From Trichomonas vaginalis G3 (lineage: Eukaryota; Parabasalia; Trichomonadida; Trichomonadidae): a stretch of DNA of 64,000 bases. This document shows positions 18,340 to 25,708 of the stretch, piece by piece. Made by a program: the position numbers and the translations under genes. The DNA lies in assembly GCF_026262505.1 (NCBI RefSeq), contig NC_067208.1, forward strand, positions 3,047,962 through 3,111,961. Direction: 5' to 3'. The notes beneath the pieces were generated by a model. It ran no database searches. It saw only the letters and a list, made by a program, of their open reading frames with translations, and was not told where the DNA came from. The first letter of the stretch is position 1, and each line of letters starts with the position of its first letter.

Positions 18340-19140
18340 ATTTCAGGGATTTTTTTGACGATTTTCATGTGTTTTAGGTGACCCCTGTAAAAGTCGGGGT
18401 CGCAATTTTTTACGATTTTCATGAGTTTTTTCACTGTTTTCATAGAGTTTTGGCGACCAGGGTTTTTCACCTACTCGCAATTTTTCACGATTTTCATGAG
18501 TTTTTTTACGATTTTCATAGAGTTTTGGCGACCAGGGTTTTTCACCTACTCGCAATTTTTCACGATTTTCATGAGTTTTTTTACGATTTTCATGAGTTTT
18601 AGGCGTTCCTCGGTTTTCCTAGGGACGCAATTTTTTACGATTTTCATAAGCGTTTTACATGGTAAACGTCATTTTTTTGACGAAGTGCAAAAGTTCTCTT
18701 CGTCAAAAAAACAGTTATTTCATAAGCGTTTTACATGGTAAACGTCATTTTTTTGACGAAGTGCAAAAGTTCTCTTCGTCAAAAAAACAGTTATTTCATA
18801 AGCGTTTTACATGGTAAACGTCATTTTTTTGACGAAGTGCAAAAGTTCTCTTCGTAAAAAAAACAGTTATTTCATGAGTTTTAGGCGACCCCTGGAAAAG
18901 TCTGGGTCGCAATTTTTTACGATTTTCGTACGGAATCTCTACCCGCGGTTTTCCTCGGGTCGCAAACATATGAGGAAATTCATGAAATTTGGTCATTTTT
19001 TTACGATTTTCATGTGTTTTAGGCGACTGGGTTTTTTTACCTGCTCGCATTTTTTTACGATTTTCATGAGTTTTTTTCACGATTTTCGTACGGAATCTCT
19101 ATCCTCGGTTTTCCTAGGGTAGCAAACATATGAGGAAATT
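18340..19140. repeat. Array of interchangeable hairpins in one repeated context
   Basis: No gene. The context CGCAATTTTTTACGATTTTC-ATGAGTTTTAGGCG recurs about eight times (about 18366, 18450, 18520, 18595, 18880, 18940, 19010, 19080). Each time it encloses a different GC-rich inverted repeat of 20-28 nt, such as TTCCTCGG-TTTT-CCTAGGGA or ACCCCTGG-AAAA-GTCTGGGT. Two members carry the text GTACGGAATCTCT and AGCAAACATATGAGGAAATT, exactly as in KilA-N gene 1 around 17298-17350. The array thus contains decayed relatives of that gene segment. It superficially resembles a CRISPR array but is not one. Confidence 0.8.
18645..18872. repeat. Three 76-bp tandem repeats with a strong hairpin
   Basis: Units start at 18645, 18721 and 18797 and are almost identical. 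Each contains the inverted arms TTTTTTTGACGAAG and CTTCGTCAAAAAAA around a 12-base loop, preceded by GTTTTACATGGTAAACG. They lie inside the hairpin array and have no coding content. Confidence 0.9.
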
Positions 19141-19179
19141 CATGAAATTTGGTCATTTTTTTCAGCAAAAATATATTTT

Positions 19180-19530
19180 AGGTGGAACCAGGTCACTCGG
19201 TCACTCGGTCAACTAACATCTTTTTGAAAATGGTGACAACATGACATTTTGACAACAACACAGGAAATAGATTTCATCGTAAATGTTTTGTCATGAATTT
19301 CATCGTCAATGTTTTGTTGAGACTTCATCGTCAATGAGCGTAAATCAGGCAAAAATATATTTTAGGTGAAGAGGTGAGATCTCACCTGTTTTCTCACCTC
19401 TTTTTTCACCCCATATGTCCTTACTGAAAAAGTATGTGTTCCATATGTCATTTTACTCAGAATTCAATAAAAATATATTTTAGGTGAAGAGGTGAGATCT
19501 CACCTGTTTTCTCACCTCTTTTTTCACCTC
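19180..19530. repeat. Spacer with GGTCACTC iterons and AGGTGAGATCTCACCT palindromes
   Basis: No gene. Contains GGTCACTC repeats and TGACAACATGACATTTTGAC (about 19195-19255), both related to the iteron unit of the second element. It also holds inverted minisatellite pieces (19270-19335) and two copies of a block with TTTTAGGTGAAGAGGTGAGA followed by TCTCACCTGTTTTCTCACCT. Related blocks occur at 20535-20590 and 20760-20800. Confidence 0.75.
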
Positions 19531-19534
19531 TTTT

Positions 19535-20449
19535 TCACAAGCGTCTTACATGAATTGTACGATGTATATTTGAAATCCTAAACAGTTTTGTGGCTTCGAT
19601 TTCCTCTGTCAGTACATCGAATGTTTTAACAATGCCGAAGGTTTCTTTATATTTCTTCTTGACATCTGAAAGAAGGAAATCGTCAGCAGTTGGATAGTTT
19701 TTGTTCAGAAATGCTAACATGTCCATTTTATCTTCTGCTGGTTTCTCTGCTTCTTTCTTTAAGTCAGCATAGTCGTTTCGCATACGTTCTATCTCTTTGA
19801 CGGAGTAGTTATATTTCCTCATTGCTGCTTTACATTTAGAACATTGTGGGTTCATTTTAGCGTTATATTCTGAAACCTTACCTGCTAAAACAACTAAGGC
19901 GTCAATGGTTTTCTTTAACTCAAAAGTTGCGGGTTTTATCTGTTGGTTCCATACCTTACCTCTTCTATCTTTATCTCTTATCTGCCATACACATTCAGCA
20001 ACTAACGAAACAAAGTTGTCGTAGGTCTTAAACTCCCCAGATTTATATATGTCAGAGATGTTCTTATATAACATGTCGCAGTCTTTGTCCATGACTTTGT
20101 GGTTGCAATGAAATCCAAGGAATTCATAGTTTACCTTACGTATGAACTTCTTAATTTCAACTGAGTCAGTTGCTTTGACTTCTATTTCATCGAATTCTGG
20201 AATAGTGAGCTTTTGTTGTTGGATTTCAGGAAGTTTAGGTAGATGGTCAATAATATCCTGCATTTCATAAAGATATTCTTCATTTGTTTCATCTTTTGCA
20301 GTGCAATCTAAATCTCCTTGGAGAAGTTCCTGCTTTATCTTCTGGATTGTTGTTTCGAAAGTATATGAAGAAGGAATGAAGCTTTTCATCTCTACTAACA
20401 TAGATGTTGGGTTCATGACTAACGAGTTTGGTGCTGTTGTTGCTAACAT
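19535..20449 (-). CDS. Unknown 304-residue Polinton protein with CxxC
   Basis: Preferred start ATG 20449 (MLATTAPNSLVMNP), which follows a shortened form of the regulatory start motif (TTTTATTGTAAGAAC); the frame is open further upstream. The protein is mostly helical, with QCSKCKAAMRKY (a CxxC pair) near residue 205 and charged helices after it. No family recognised. It lies in the minus-strand regulatory cluster, so a replication or DNA-handling role is a guess from context. It appears whole. Confidence 0.6.
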   Translation of the reverse strand: MLATTAPNSLVMNPTSMLVEMKSFIPSSYTFETTIQKIKQELLQGDLDCTAKDETNEEYLYEMQDIIDHLPKLPEIQQQKLTIPEFDEIEVKATDSVEIKKFIRKVNYEFLGFHCNHKVMDKDCDMLYKNISDIYKSGEFKTYDNFVSLVAECVWQIRDKDRRGKVWNQQIKPATFELKKTIDALVVLAGKVSEYNAKMNPQCSKCKAAMRKYNYSVKEIERMRNDYADLKKEAEKPAEDKMDMLAFLNKNYPTADDFLLSDVKKKYKETFGIVKTFDVLTEEIEATKLFRISNIHRTIHVRRL

Positions 20450-20636
20450 GTTCTTACAATAAAAATAAAAAAATATTTTTTTAAAAAAACTAACTTTATT
20501 TTTTATTTCGGGAAAATTCATGAAAATTCAACGGGTGAGAAAAGAGGTGAAAAAACGGGTGAGATCTCACCTCTTCACCTAAAATATATTTTTGCCGAGT
20601 TCAGCAACAAATTCAAGAGTTTTGTGTGTTTTCTAC

Positions 20637-20660
20637 GGTGGAGCCAAAAGTGGCTCGACC
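20637..20660. repeat. 24-nt hairpin, GGAGCCA type
   Basis: Arms GGTGGAGCCA and TGGCTCGACC around AAAG, with one mismatch. The same hairpin lies inside the KilA-N genes at 55114-55137 and 59793-59816. Confidence 0.8.
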
Positions 20661-20689
20661 TCAAAACAAGCATTTTGTGAAGAATATAC

Positions 20690-20713
20690 CAACCCGCGGA
20701 ATTCCGCGGGTTG
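20690..20713. repeat. 24-nt perfect palindrome, CCCGCGG type
   Basis: Arms CAACCCGCGG and CCGCGGGTTG around AATT, perfect on both strands. The same palindrome recurs at 21957-21980. Confidence 0.9.
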
Positions 20714-20822
20714 CTTTTTATACAAAATTCAACGGGTGAAAAAAAAGTACAAGACTAGTTCTGAGATCTCACCTCTTCACCTAAAATATATTTTTGCCGA
20801 GTTCAATAAAAAAATGGTTCAT

Positions 20823-21485
20823 TTACTCACAATATTTTTGTACAAAACGACCCCAAACTTTTAACTTCTTTTCTGCAGCTTCTAATGAAATTTTAGCGAG
20901 TTCATATTCTCTAAATTCTCTCTTTAAATCTTCTTGTTCCCATTGGTCTAGTTCGTATGGAGAGTCTCTATAACCATAACATATCTCACGTTCATGTTCT
21001 ATTTGTTTAAGCACATTTTTTCTAACTTCTTGTTCGAACAAAGGTTTTGCATTCTCTACTGTATCTTCAAGTTCTTCTTCATCTAATTTCTCATGAACTT
21101 TCTTGTCTATGGAGTCCAGAATTTTTCCAACTGCTATACAATATTTTGGAGAAGCCCACATTGCTATATAGTTTACGAGTCTTGGGTCTACATACGTTCC
21201 TCTAACCTGTGTGATTTCATCAGGAATTCCTGCATGAATTTTGTATAAAAAGCAACCGCCGGAATTCCGCGGGTTGGTATATTCTTCACAAAATGCCTTA
21301 AAATACTCTTCCCAGGACTTATTTTCCAACAACCTTCTAAAGTCTTTCCTAAACTGCTGACATATCTTTGTTGCATTTATATAACCATCCTTGTCTCTAC
21401 GTAAGACTTCAATACCGTTGTAAGTGCCTTTTGTGAATGTTTCGCCATTAGATTTGTTCGTGAACGTTTTTGCTTCGACTGTCAT
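20823..21485 (-). CDS. KilA-N domain protein 2
   Basis: 220 residues from ATG 21485. The N-terminal 40 residues (MTVEAKTFTNKSNGETFTKG onward) and the C-terminal 95 (from KILDSIDKKVHEKLDEE to VWGRFVQKY) are nearly identical to the KilA-N proteins at 54685 and 59580. The middle differs strongly: QQFRKDFRRLLENKSWEEYF, then NPRNSGG encoded by a 24-nt hairpin, then GTYVDPRLVNYIAMWASPKY, the KilA-N signature. This middle is the likely DNA-recognition part. Its start motif resembles the regulatory class. The gene is flanked by hairpin and iteron spacers and appears whole. Confidence 0.85.
   Translation of the reverse strand: MTVEAKTFTNKSNGETFTKGTYNGIEVLRRDKDGYINATKICQQFRKDFRRLLENKSWEEYFKAFCEEYTNPRNSGGCFLYKIHAGIPDEITQVRGTYVDPRLVNYIAMWASPKYCIAVGKILDSIDKKVHEKLDEEELEDTVENAKPLFEQEVRKNVLKQIEHEREICYGYRDSPYELDQWEQEDLKREFREYELAKISLEAAEKKLKVWGRFVQKYCE
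21253..21276. repeat. 24-nt hairpin inside KilA-N gene 2, mixed arms
   Basis: Left arm CAACCGCCGG and right arm CCGCGGGTTG around AATT. The left arm equals that of the palindrome at 21614 and the right arm equals that at 20690, so this copy looks like a hybrid of the two. Confidence 0.85.
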
Positions 21486-21613
21486 TTCAGTACGTACAAT
21501 AAAAATAAAAAATATTTTTGGGTGGCTTAACCGTCGGACATCCGTTTGTGGCTTAACCGTCGGACATCCGTTTGTGGCTCGACCTCAAAACAAGCATTTT
21601 GTGAAGAATATAC

Positions 21614-21637
21614 CAACCGCCGGAATTCCGGCGGTTG
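21614..21637. repeat. 24-nt perfect palindrome, CCGCCGG type
   Basis: Arms CAACCGCCGG and CCGGCGGTTG around AATT, perfect. Flanked by the same KilA-N text as the copy at 20690. Confidence 0.9.
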
Positions 21638-21956
21638 CTTTTTTATACAAAATTCAACGGGTGAAAGAATACGACGATGAAGTCTCAACAAAACATTGAC
21701 GTTCATGTTTGACAAAAACATTGACGATGAAGTCTCAACAAAACATTGACGATGAAGTCATGACAAAACATATACGATGAAGTTTATTTCCTGTGTTGTT
21801 GTCTAAATGTCATGTTGTCTCATTTTTTCAGAGAAGTTCATTTGACCTGGTGACCTGGTGACCTGGTGACACCTAAAAAAACATCTACCCTAAAATATAT
21901 TTTTTCTGTCTTAAGGAAATTCATGAAAATTCAACGGGTGAATTTTATATAAAAAG

Positions 21957-21980
21957 CAACCCGCGGAATTCCGCGGGTTG
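21957..21980. repeat. 24-nt perfect palindrome, CCCGCGG type, inverted context
   Basis: Same palindrome as 20690-20713, but the flanking KilA-N text is inverted. Confidence 0.9.
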
Positions 21981-22038
21981 GTATATTCTTCACAAAATGC
22001 TTGTTTTGAGATCTCACCATCTAACCAAAACTCATTTT

Positions 22039-22899
22039 TCAATACTTTTTCAGCACTTTTCCGTAGTTGTATATGAAAGACAATTCGAGATAAAAGTCAT
22101 AGTACAATGGTATTATATGCTGCACACCGTTTGTTGTGAACCAAACTTGAAAGTCAGAGAAACTGTTACTAGGTGGTTCGTAGAATTTAGAAGCAAAGTC
22201 ATAAAAGTCCTTACCAATACAAAGAAAACTGTTGTTGCTTGAACTGAAACTTGCATGACACATGACATTTTGAGGGTCAAACACGTTTCTATAAACTGTC
22301 AAATCTGCTGGTGGAAGTATAAATTTAAATGGACCATCTGGTGGTAATGGTTCGTTCTGGTTTAGTAACCGAAGAAATTGTGCCCAAGAACGTTTGTCTA
22401 CTCCCCAATATAAAAACTCTGTATCTCTTGGAGGGTTAATTTCAATCTTTTGAAATGAAACGGTGGAGTTCATCTTGTCATATTCTAGTTTCAGATAGTA
22501 TGTTCCATTTAGTAAAGAGTCGTATTTTTCTTGAAATTCCCAGTAGTATTTGTTTATTTGAGTTTGAAAGTCATTTAGAGTTTTTTCAAGACTTTCGTCT
22601 GAACGAATTGTAAAGATTTTCATTTCGTCAAATTTTTCTATTAGACCATCAGAACCTTTATACTGCCCATGAAAATATACTGCGAACATAAACGCGTTAG
22701 TTCTATTTGAAAACAAAACTCTTCTAAATCCTATTGCCTTTGCATCTGAAGGACTTTGAAGCCAACGAATTGGATAGTCAAACCTGTATATACGGGATGA
22801 AATTTCTTCATCTGAAATATTTCTACCAGCATTTGTGAAGATATAGTCTAACGGTTTTGTATCTGCTACTTTTGTTCTTTGTTTTTCAACCTGAAGCAT
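22039..22899 (-). CDS. Unknown Polinton protein, paralogue a
   Basis: 286 residues from ATG 22899, preceded by the structural-class motif TTTTTACATATATTAAATG. It is clearly related to the region at 27090-27940: both have YRFDYP.RWL, AIGFRR, FYEPPS followed by SDFQVWFTT, and YLELSFIYNY. The sequence is aromatic-rich with alternating strands and helices. No outside family recognised. Its start motif groups it with virion-type genes, so a spike or minor virion role is possible. It appears whole. Confidence 0.6.
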   Translation of the reverse strand: MLQVEKQRTKVADTKPLDYIFTNAGRNISDEEISSRIYRFDYPIRWLQSPSDAKAIGFRRVLFSNRTNAFMFAVYFHGQYKGSDGLIEKFDEMKIFTIRSDESLEKTLNDFQTQINKYYWEFQEKYDSLLNGTYYLKLEYDKMNSTVSFQKIEINPPRDTEFLYWGVDKRSWAQFLRLLNQNEPLPPDGPFKFILPPADLTVYRNVFDPQNVMCHASFSSSNNSFLCIGKDFYDFASKFYEPPSNSFSDFQVWFTTNGVQHIIPLYYDFYLELSFIYNYGKVLKKY

Positions 22900-22937
22900 T
22901 TAATATATGTAAAAATATATGGTTTTAAAAAATGTTT

Positions 22938-23522
22938 TTAAAATGGTATGCCATATAGCTTCTTGAATTTGTTAAGAAGTATTTTAACGTTTTTTCCATC
23001 TGTATCTCTAGTGTTTACATAAGCATAGCCTGCCTTAGTAAAATATACTTGTAATTTCCTATAGTTTACGCCGGTATAAAAGTAGAAAGAGTCTTGTTCT
23101 TCGCTATAGTAGTAAAACTCAAACGTATGCTTACCATAGTCTGTAATTTCAATTGTTTCATCTTCTAGTTCGTCGACAAATTCGAATACAATATCTCCAA
23201 TTTTGCCTTTGTTCTTATTGTTTTCAGAACGAGTGACCCAACGTAAGTTTTCAAGTCTATTGTCGTTTCTTATACGGTTTATATGGTCTACAAAAGGTAA
23301 ATTGTTAGGGTTCGGTATAAAATGAGTTGCAATGACAACATGTTTAAAATAGTGTTTTCCACCCATCTTCATAAGAGCATATCCGTCATTTCGCTCCCAT
23401 TCGCTTAAAACTCTTTTTGTCTCTTTGTTTCTGACTTCAAATGACTCACAACAGTGAATTTCATATTTCTCATCTAACAAACAAGTTTCCCAACGGTCTT
23501 CTCCAACAAACTCAGCGTACAT
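22938..23522 (-). CDS. HNH endonuclease (homing type)
   Basis: Preferred start ATG 23522 (MYAEFVGEDRWETCLLDEKY), 194 residues; the frame is open further upstream. The HNH_3 pattern is clear: HVVIATHFIPNPNNLPFVDH, then INRIRNDNRLENLRWVTRSE. The first and middle His and the NRLENL segment form the metal-binding nuclease site. Such genes are common as free-standing homing endonucleases in large DNA viruses. The C-terminal 85 residues may bind DNA. The start follows a T-rich run. It appears whole. Confidence 0.85.
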   Translation of the reverse strand: MYAEFVGEDRWETCLLDEKYEIHCCESFEVRNKETKRVLSEWERNDGYALMKMGGKHYFKHVVIATHFIPNPNNLPFVDHINRIRNDNRLENLRWVTRSENNKNKGKIGDIVFEFVDELEDETIEITDYGKHTFEFYYYSEEQDSFYFYTGVNYRKLQVYFTKAGYAYVNTRDTDGKNVKILLNKFKKLYGIPF

Positions 23523-23553
23523 TTCAAATAAAATAAAAAAATGTTTTTTTCCT

Positions 23554-23778
23554 TTACTTAACATAACCGCCCGCTACCATAAGTCTTTGACGCCAACCCA
23601 TACCAGCTAATGAAGGTTGACTTGGTTTAGTTTCCAAACTAAACTTTGGTTTTGGTTTATCTTCAGTTTTTGGTTTCTCTTCTTCTATTGGTTTTTCGTC
23701 ACTTTTCGGTTCTGCTGACTTTACCTCACTTGCTGGAATAGTTGTGTCGTCAACATCTTCATAAATATCATATGCCAT
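23554..23778 (-). CDS. Small Lys/Glu/Pro-rich Polinton protein
   Basis: Preferred start ATG 23778 (MAYDIYEDVDDTTIPASEVK), 74 residues. The middle is a Lys/Glu/Pro low-complexity linker and the end is GMGWRQRLMVAGGYVK. No family recognised. It is the first of a run of short minus-strand genes that precede the integrase and resemble small virion proteins. Confidence 0.5.
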   Translation of the reverse strand: MAYDIYEDVDDTTIPASEVKSAEPKSDEKPIEEEKPKTEDKPKPKFSLETKPSQPSLAGMGWRQRLMVAGGYVK

Positions 23779-23931
23779 TTGTTTTTGTTTTCCTTTCAAC
23801 TTTTTGTGTGTTTGTTGTAAAGTTTAGAATATTTCGACTCTAAGTCAATGAGATGTTCTATAATGAACTGTTGGTCAGTGAAGTAAACTTTTCCATCTGT
23901 TGTCTCGAAAGCTCCTTCAGACTTCAATATT

Positions 23932-24138
23932 TTATTTGTGAGAGTCTGTTTCTTTTTGAGATACTAGCCGTTCCATTTCTATGAAAAGTGACTTTGTAGT
24001 TGGGGTTGTATTTCCAGACCTGGCACTTTCTATTATTGAATTTTTCTCTTCATCTGTAAGTTCTTTGACAGGTTTTGACAATGGTTCTGAACTTTTTGTT
24101 TGTGGTGTCAAATCTACCGTTTCAACTTCTTCGGTCAT
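23932..24138 (-). CDS. Small acidic Polinton protein
   Basis: 68 residues from ATG 24138 (MTEEVETVDLTPQTKSSEPL), with the structural-class motif TTTTTTACTGAGATGAAATG at its start. Same motif as the neighbouring gene at 24310. No family recognised. The DNA between 23800 and 23931 may belong to the same transcription unit. Confidence 0.45.
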   Translation of the reverse strand: MTEEVETVDLTPQTKSSEPLSKPVKELTDEEKNSIIESARSGNTTPTTKSLFIEMERLVSQKETDSHK

Positions 24139-24157
24139 TTCATCTCAGTAAAAAATT

Positions 24158-24310
24158 TTAGTTTGGTTTGTTTTCAACTGGTTGTTGAGGTTTTTTAAGT
24201 CGGTCTAAAACTTCCTGAGGTATAGGAAGAACTTGACAAACACGTTGTGTAACTGCTGGAAGCCGACAAAGCCATCTTGAACCCATTTGTCTCAATGCTG
24301 TATTGTTCAT
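24158..24310 (-). CDS. Short 50-residue Polinton protein
   Basis: ATG 24310, MNNTALRQMGSRWLCRLPAV at the start and a Pro/Gln tail ending VENKPN. It is basic with two cysteines. The start is preceded by TTTTTTACTGAGATGAAATG, identical to that of the gene at 24138, which supports it as a real short gene. Confidence 0.55.
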   Translation of the reverse strand: MNNTALRQMGSRWLCRLPAVTQRVCQVLPIPQEVLDRLKKPQQPVENKPN

Positions 24311-24329
24311 TTCATCTCAGTAAAAAATT

Positions 24330-24731
24330 TTACATTCCCCACGTTTGAGGCGGTTGAGGTTGGTTGTTGTTTACCCACTGTTGTGCATGGTTATATCCTC
24401 TGTTAAAGAATCTTTCACCTTGGTCCATATAGTGTCCTGCTTGGTTATAGTAGTCATTTGCTTTGTTATAGTAGTTTCCTGCTTGTCTTCCTACATTGTC
24501 CATCCATCCTTGAACTTTTCCTCTTGTTTCAGGATTTGGAATAAGATTTGCTGCATCTCGTGCTACATCCCAACCTTTCTGTACAGTTTGTATAATAGGT
24601 TGTGCTTTCTCTTTCAGTATACCTAATGTACTCAAAATCTTCCTTCCAACTCCAAATACACCTCTGGCTATTGTTCCCACTGCGGGTAAAAATCTAGATG
24701 CGACTCCTGCTAATGCGCCAAATAAACCCAT
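24330..24731 (-). CDS. Gly-rich amphipathic protein, possible minor virion protein
   Basis: 133 residues from ATG 24731. The N-terminus MGLFGALAGVASRFLPAVGT is a Gly/Ala-rich amphipathic segment. The C-terminal part has Asn/Tyr-rich repeats (NYYNKANDYYNQAGHYMDQG) and a Pro/Gln tail. Short proteins with such N-termini can be membrane-active virion components (compare adenovirus protein VI, by analogy only). Divergent from the integrase, with only 17 bp between starts. It appears whole. Confidence 0.55.
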   Translation of the reverse strand: MGLFGALAGVASRFLPAVGTIARGVFGVGRKILSTLGILKEKAQPIIQTVQKGWDVARDAANLIPNPETRGKVQGWMDNVGRQAGNYYNKANDYYNQAGHYMDQGERFFNRGYNHAQQWVNNNQPQPPQTWGM

Positions 24732-24748
24732 TTCTTATGGGTTAAAAA

Positions 24749-25708
24749 ATGACGAATCCAAACAAGGACCCCTATGTTTCTAAAGCGACAAAGAAAGCAC
24801 TCATGGTAAAAATCTTTAGTTCAACACCAAATGCTTGGTTTATGGATATCTTGGAAAACATTCCGAGAGTTAGAACAGATGGACCACCATACTGGCTAAT
24901 ATTTGTCGGTCAAAACACAAGATACTGTGAAGCCATACCATTATGGTCCAAAAATATTTTAGATGTGAAAACTGCTTTGACAATATTCGTTGACAAATAC
25001 CATCCAACAAAACTGACATCTGACTATGAAAGTTCTTTCAAATCAGATGATGTAAAAAACTATCTGCGTTCAAAAAATGTAAACCAATATTTCATTGTCG
25101 ACCAAAACCATTCTGCTCTTGGTGTCATTGACGGTTGTATAAAAATGTTAAGAGACTTAAACCAACCACAAGGTGGTGAAGCAAATGAAATGTCATATGA
25201 CGACAAGTACAGACATTTCTCCATGGCAAAGATGAGACAAGTTTTAAATATTTACAATAACCGTAAACAAAAAGGTTTGGGAAACCACTCCCCCGAAGAA
25301 ATGAAAAACAACCCCGACTTAGAGAAAGACTATATATTTAACAATTTAGTCAAAAGGGATGAACAAGAAAGAATGCCGGGCTTCAAACTTCAGAAAGGTG
25401 ACAAAGTAAAAATAGAAATACCTAAACGCGACCCATATGAAAATACTATTGACTATGACAACAACAAGTACCCGACAGGTACTCACATTCGTGTTCGTAA
25501 AAATAGAAGAAAGTATACAAGAGAATATTATGAAGTTTTAGGCAAACATGGCAAAATGTACACACTGCAAGCAGAAGATAAAACTACTATTGCCAGACCT
25601 CGTTTCAAACTTGTCAAAGTTCAAGGTGGTATACTTTCAAAGACAGTTCCTAACAAATATAAGACAACTCCTGACGAATATGCTAAAGAAGTGGAACATG
25701 ACGACTAA
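24749..25708 (+). CDS. Polinton retroviral-type integrase
   Basis: 319 residues from ATG 24749. The rve-type core is visible: first Asp in WFMDILE (D33), second in TSDYESSFKS (about D93), then NHSALGVIDGCIK in the place of the third acidic motif, followed by the helix MRQVLNIYNNRKQKGLGNHS (HSPEEM). The C-terminal part (from about 215) is a basic beta-barrel-like domain with GDKVKIEIPK. It joins the element ends to host DNA and gives 6-bp duplications in the family. It appears whole. No zinc-binding N-terminal domain is obvious. Confidence 0.85.
   Translation: MTNPNKDPYVSKATKKALMVKIFSSTPNAWFMDILENIPRVRTDGPPYWLIFVGQNTRYCEAIPLWSKNILDVKTALTIFVDKYHPTKLTSDYESSFKSDDVKNYLRSKNVNQYFIVDQNHSALGVIDGCIKMLRDLNQPQGGEANEMSYDDKYRHFSMAKMRQVLNIYNNRKQKGLGNHSPEEMKNNPDLEKDYIFNNLVKRDEQERMPGFKLQKGDKVKIEIPKRDPYENTIDYDNNKYPTGTHIRVRKNRRKYTREYYEVLGKHGKMYTLQAEDKTTIARPRFKLVKVQGGILSKTVPNKYKTTPDEYAKEVEHDD

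Larger units (their letters stand above)
20590..20800. repeat. Stray KilA-N cassette with two 24-nt hairpins
   Basis: No intact gene. A segment of KilA-N coding text contains the hairpin found in the second-element KilA-N gene (20637-20660) directly followed by the hairpin class of KilA-N gene 2 (20690-20713). The text between them (CAAAACAAGCATTTTGTGAA) joins pieces of the two gene types. It reads opposite to the neighbouring gene. I take it as a relic of recombination between KilA-N variants. Confidence 0.75.
21515..22035. repeat. Spacer with two stray KilA-N cassettes, iterons and minisatellite pieces
   Basis: No gene. Contents in order: two 28-bp repeats with CCGTCGGACATCCGTTTGTG (21530-21590); the half-hairpin TGGCTCGACC with CAAAACAAGCATTTTGTGAA; the palindrome at 21614-21637; minisatellite pieces (21660-21790); GTCATGTTGTCTCATTTTTT and three GGTGACCT iterons (21800-21880); and an inverted KilA-N segment with the palindrome at 21957-21980. 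Confidence 0.8.

Noticed and set aside
18340-19140. CRISPR array
   Set aside because: The repeat-spacer look comes from hairpins in one context. The spacers are inverted repeats of variable length, there are no cas genes, and the setting is a eukaryotic element.
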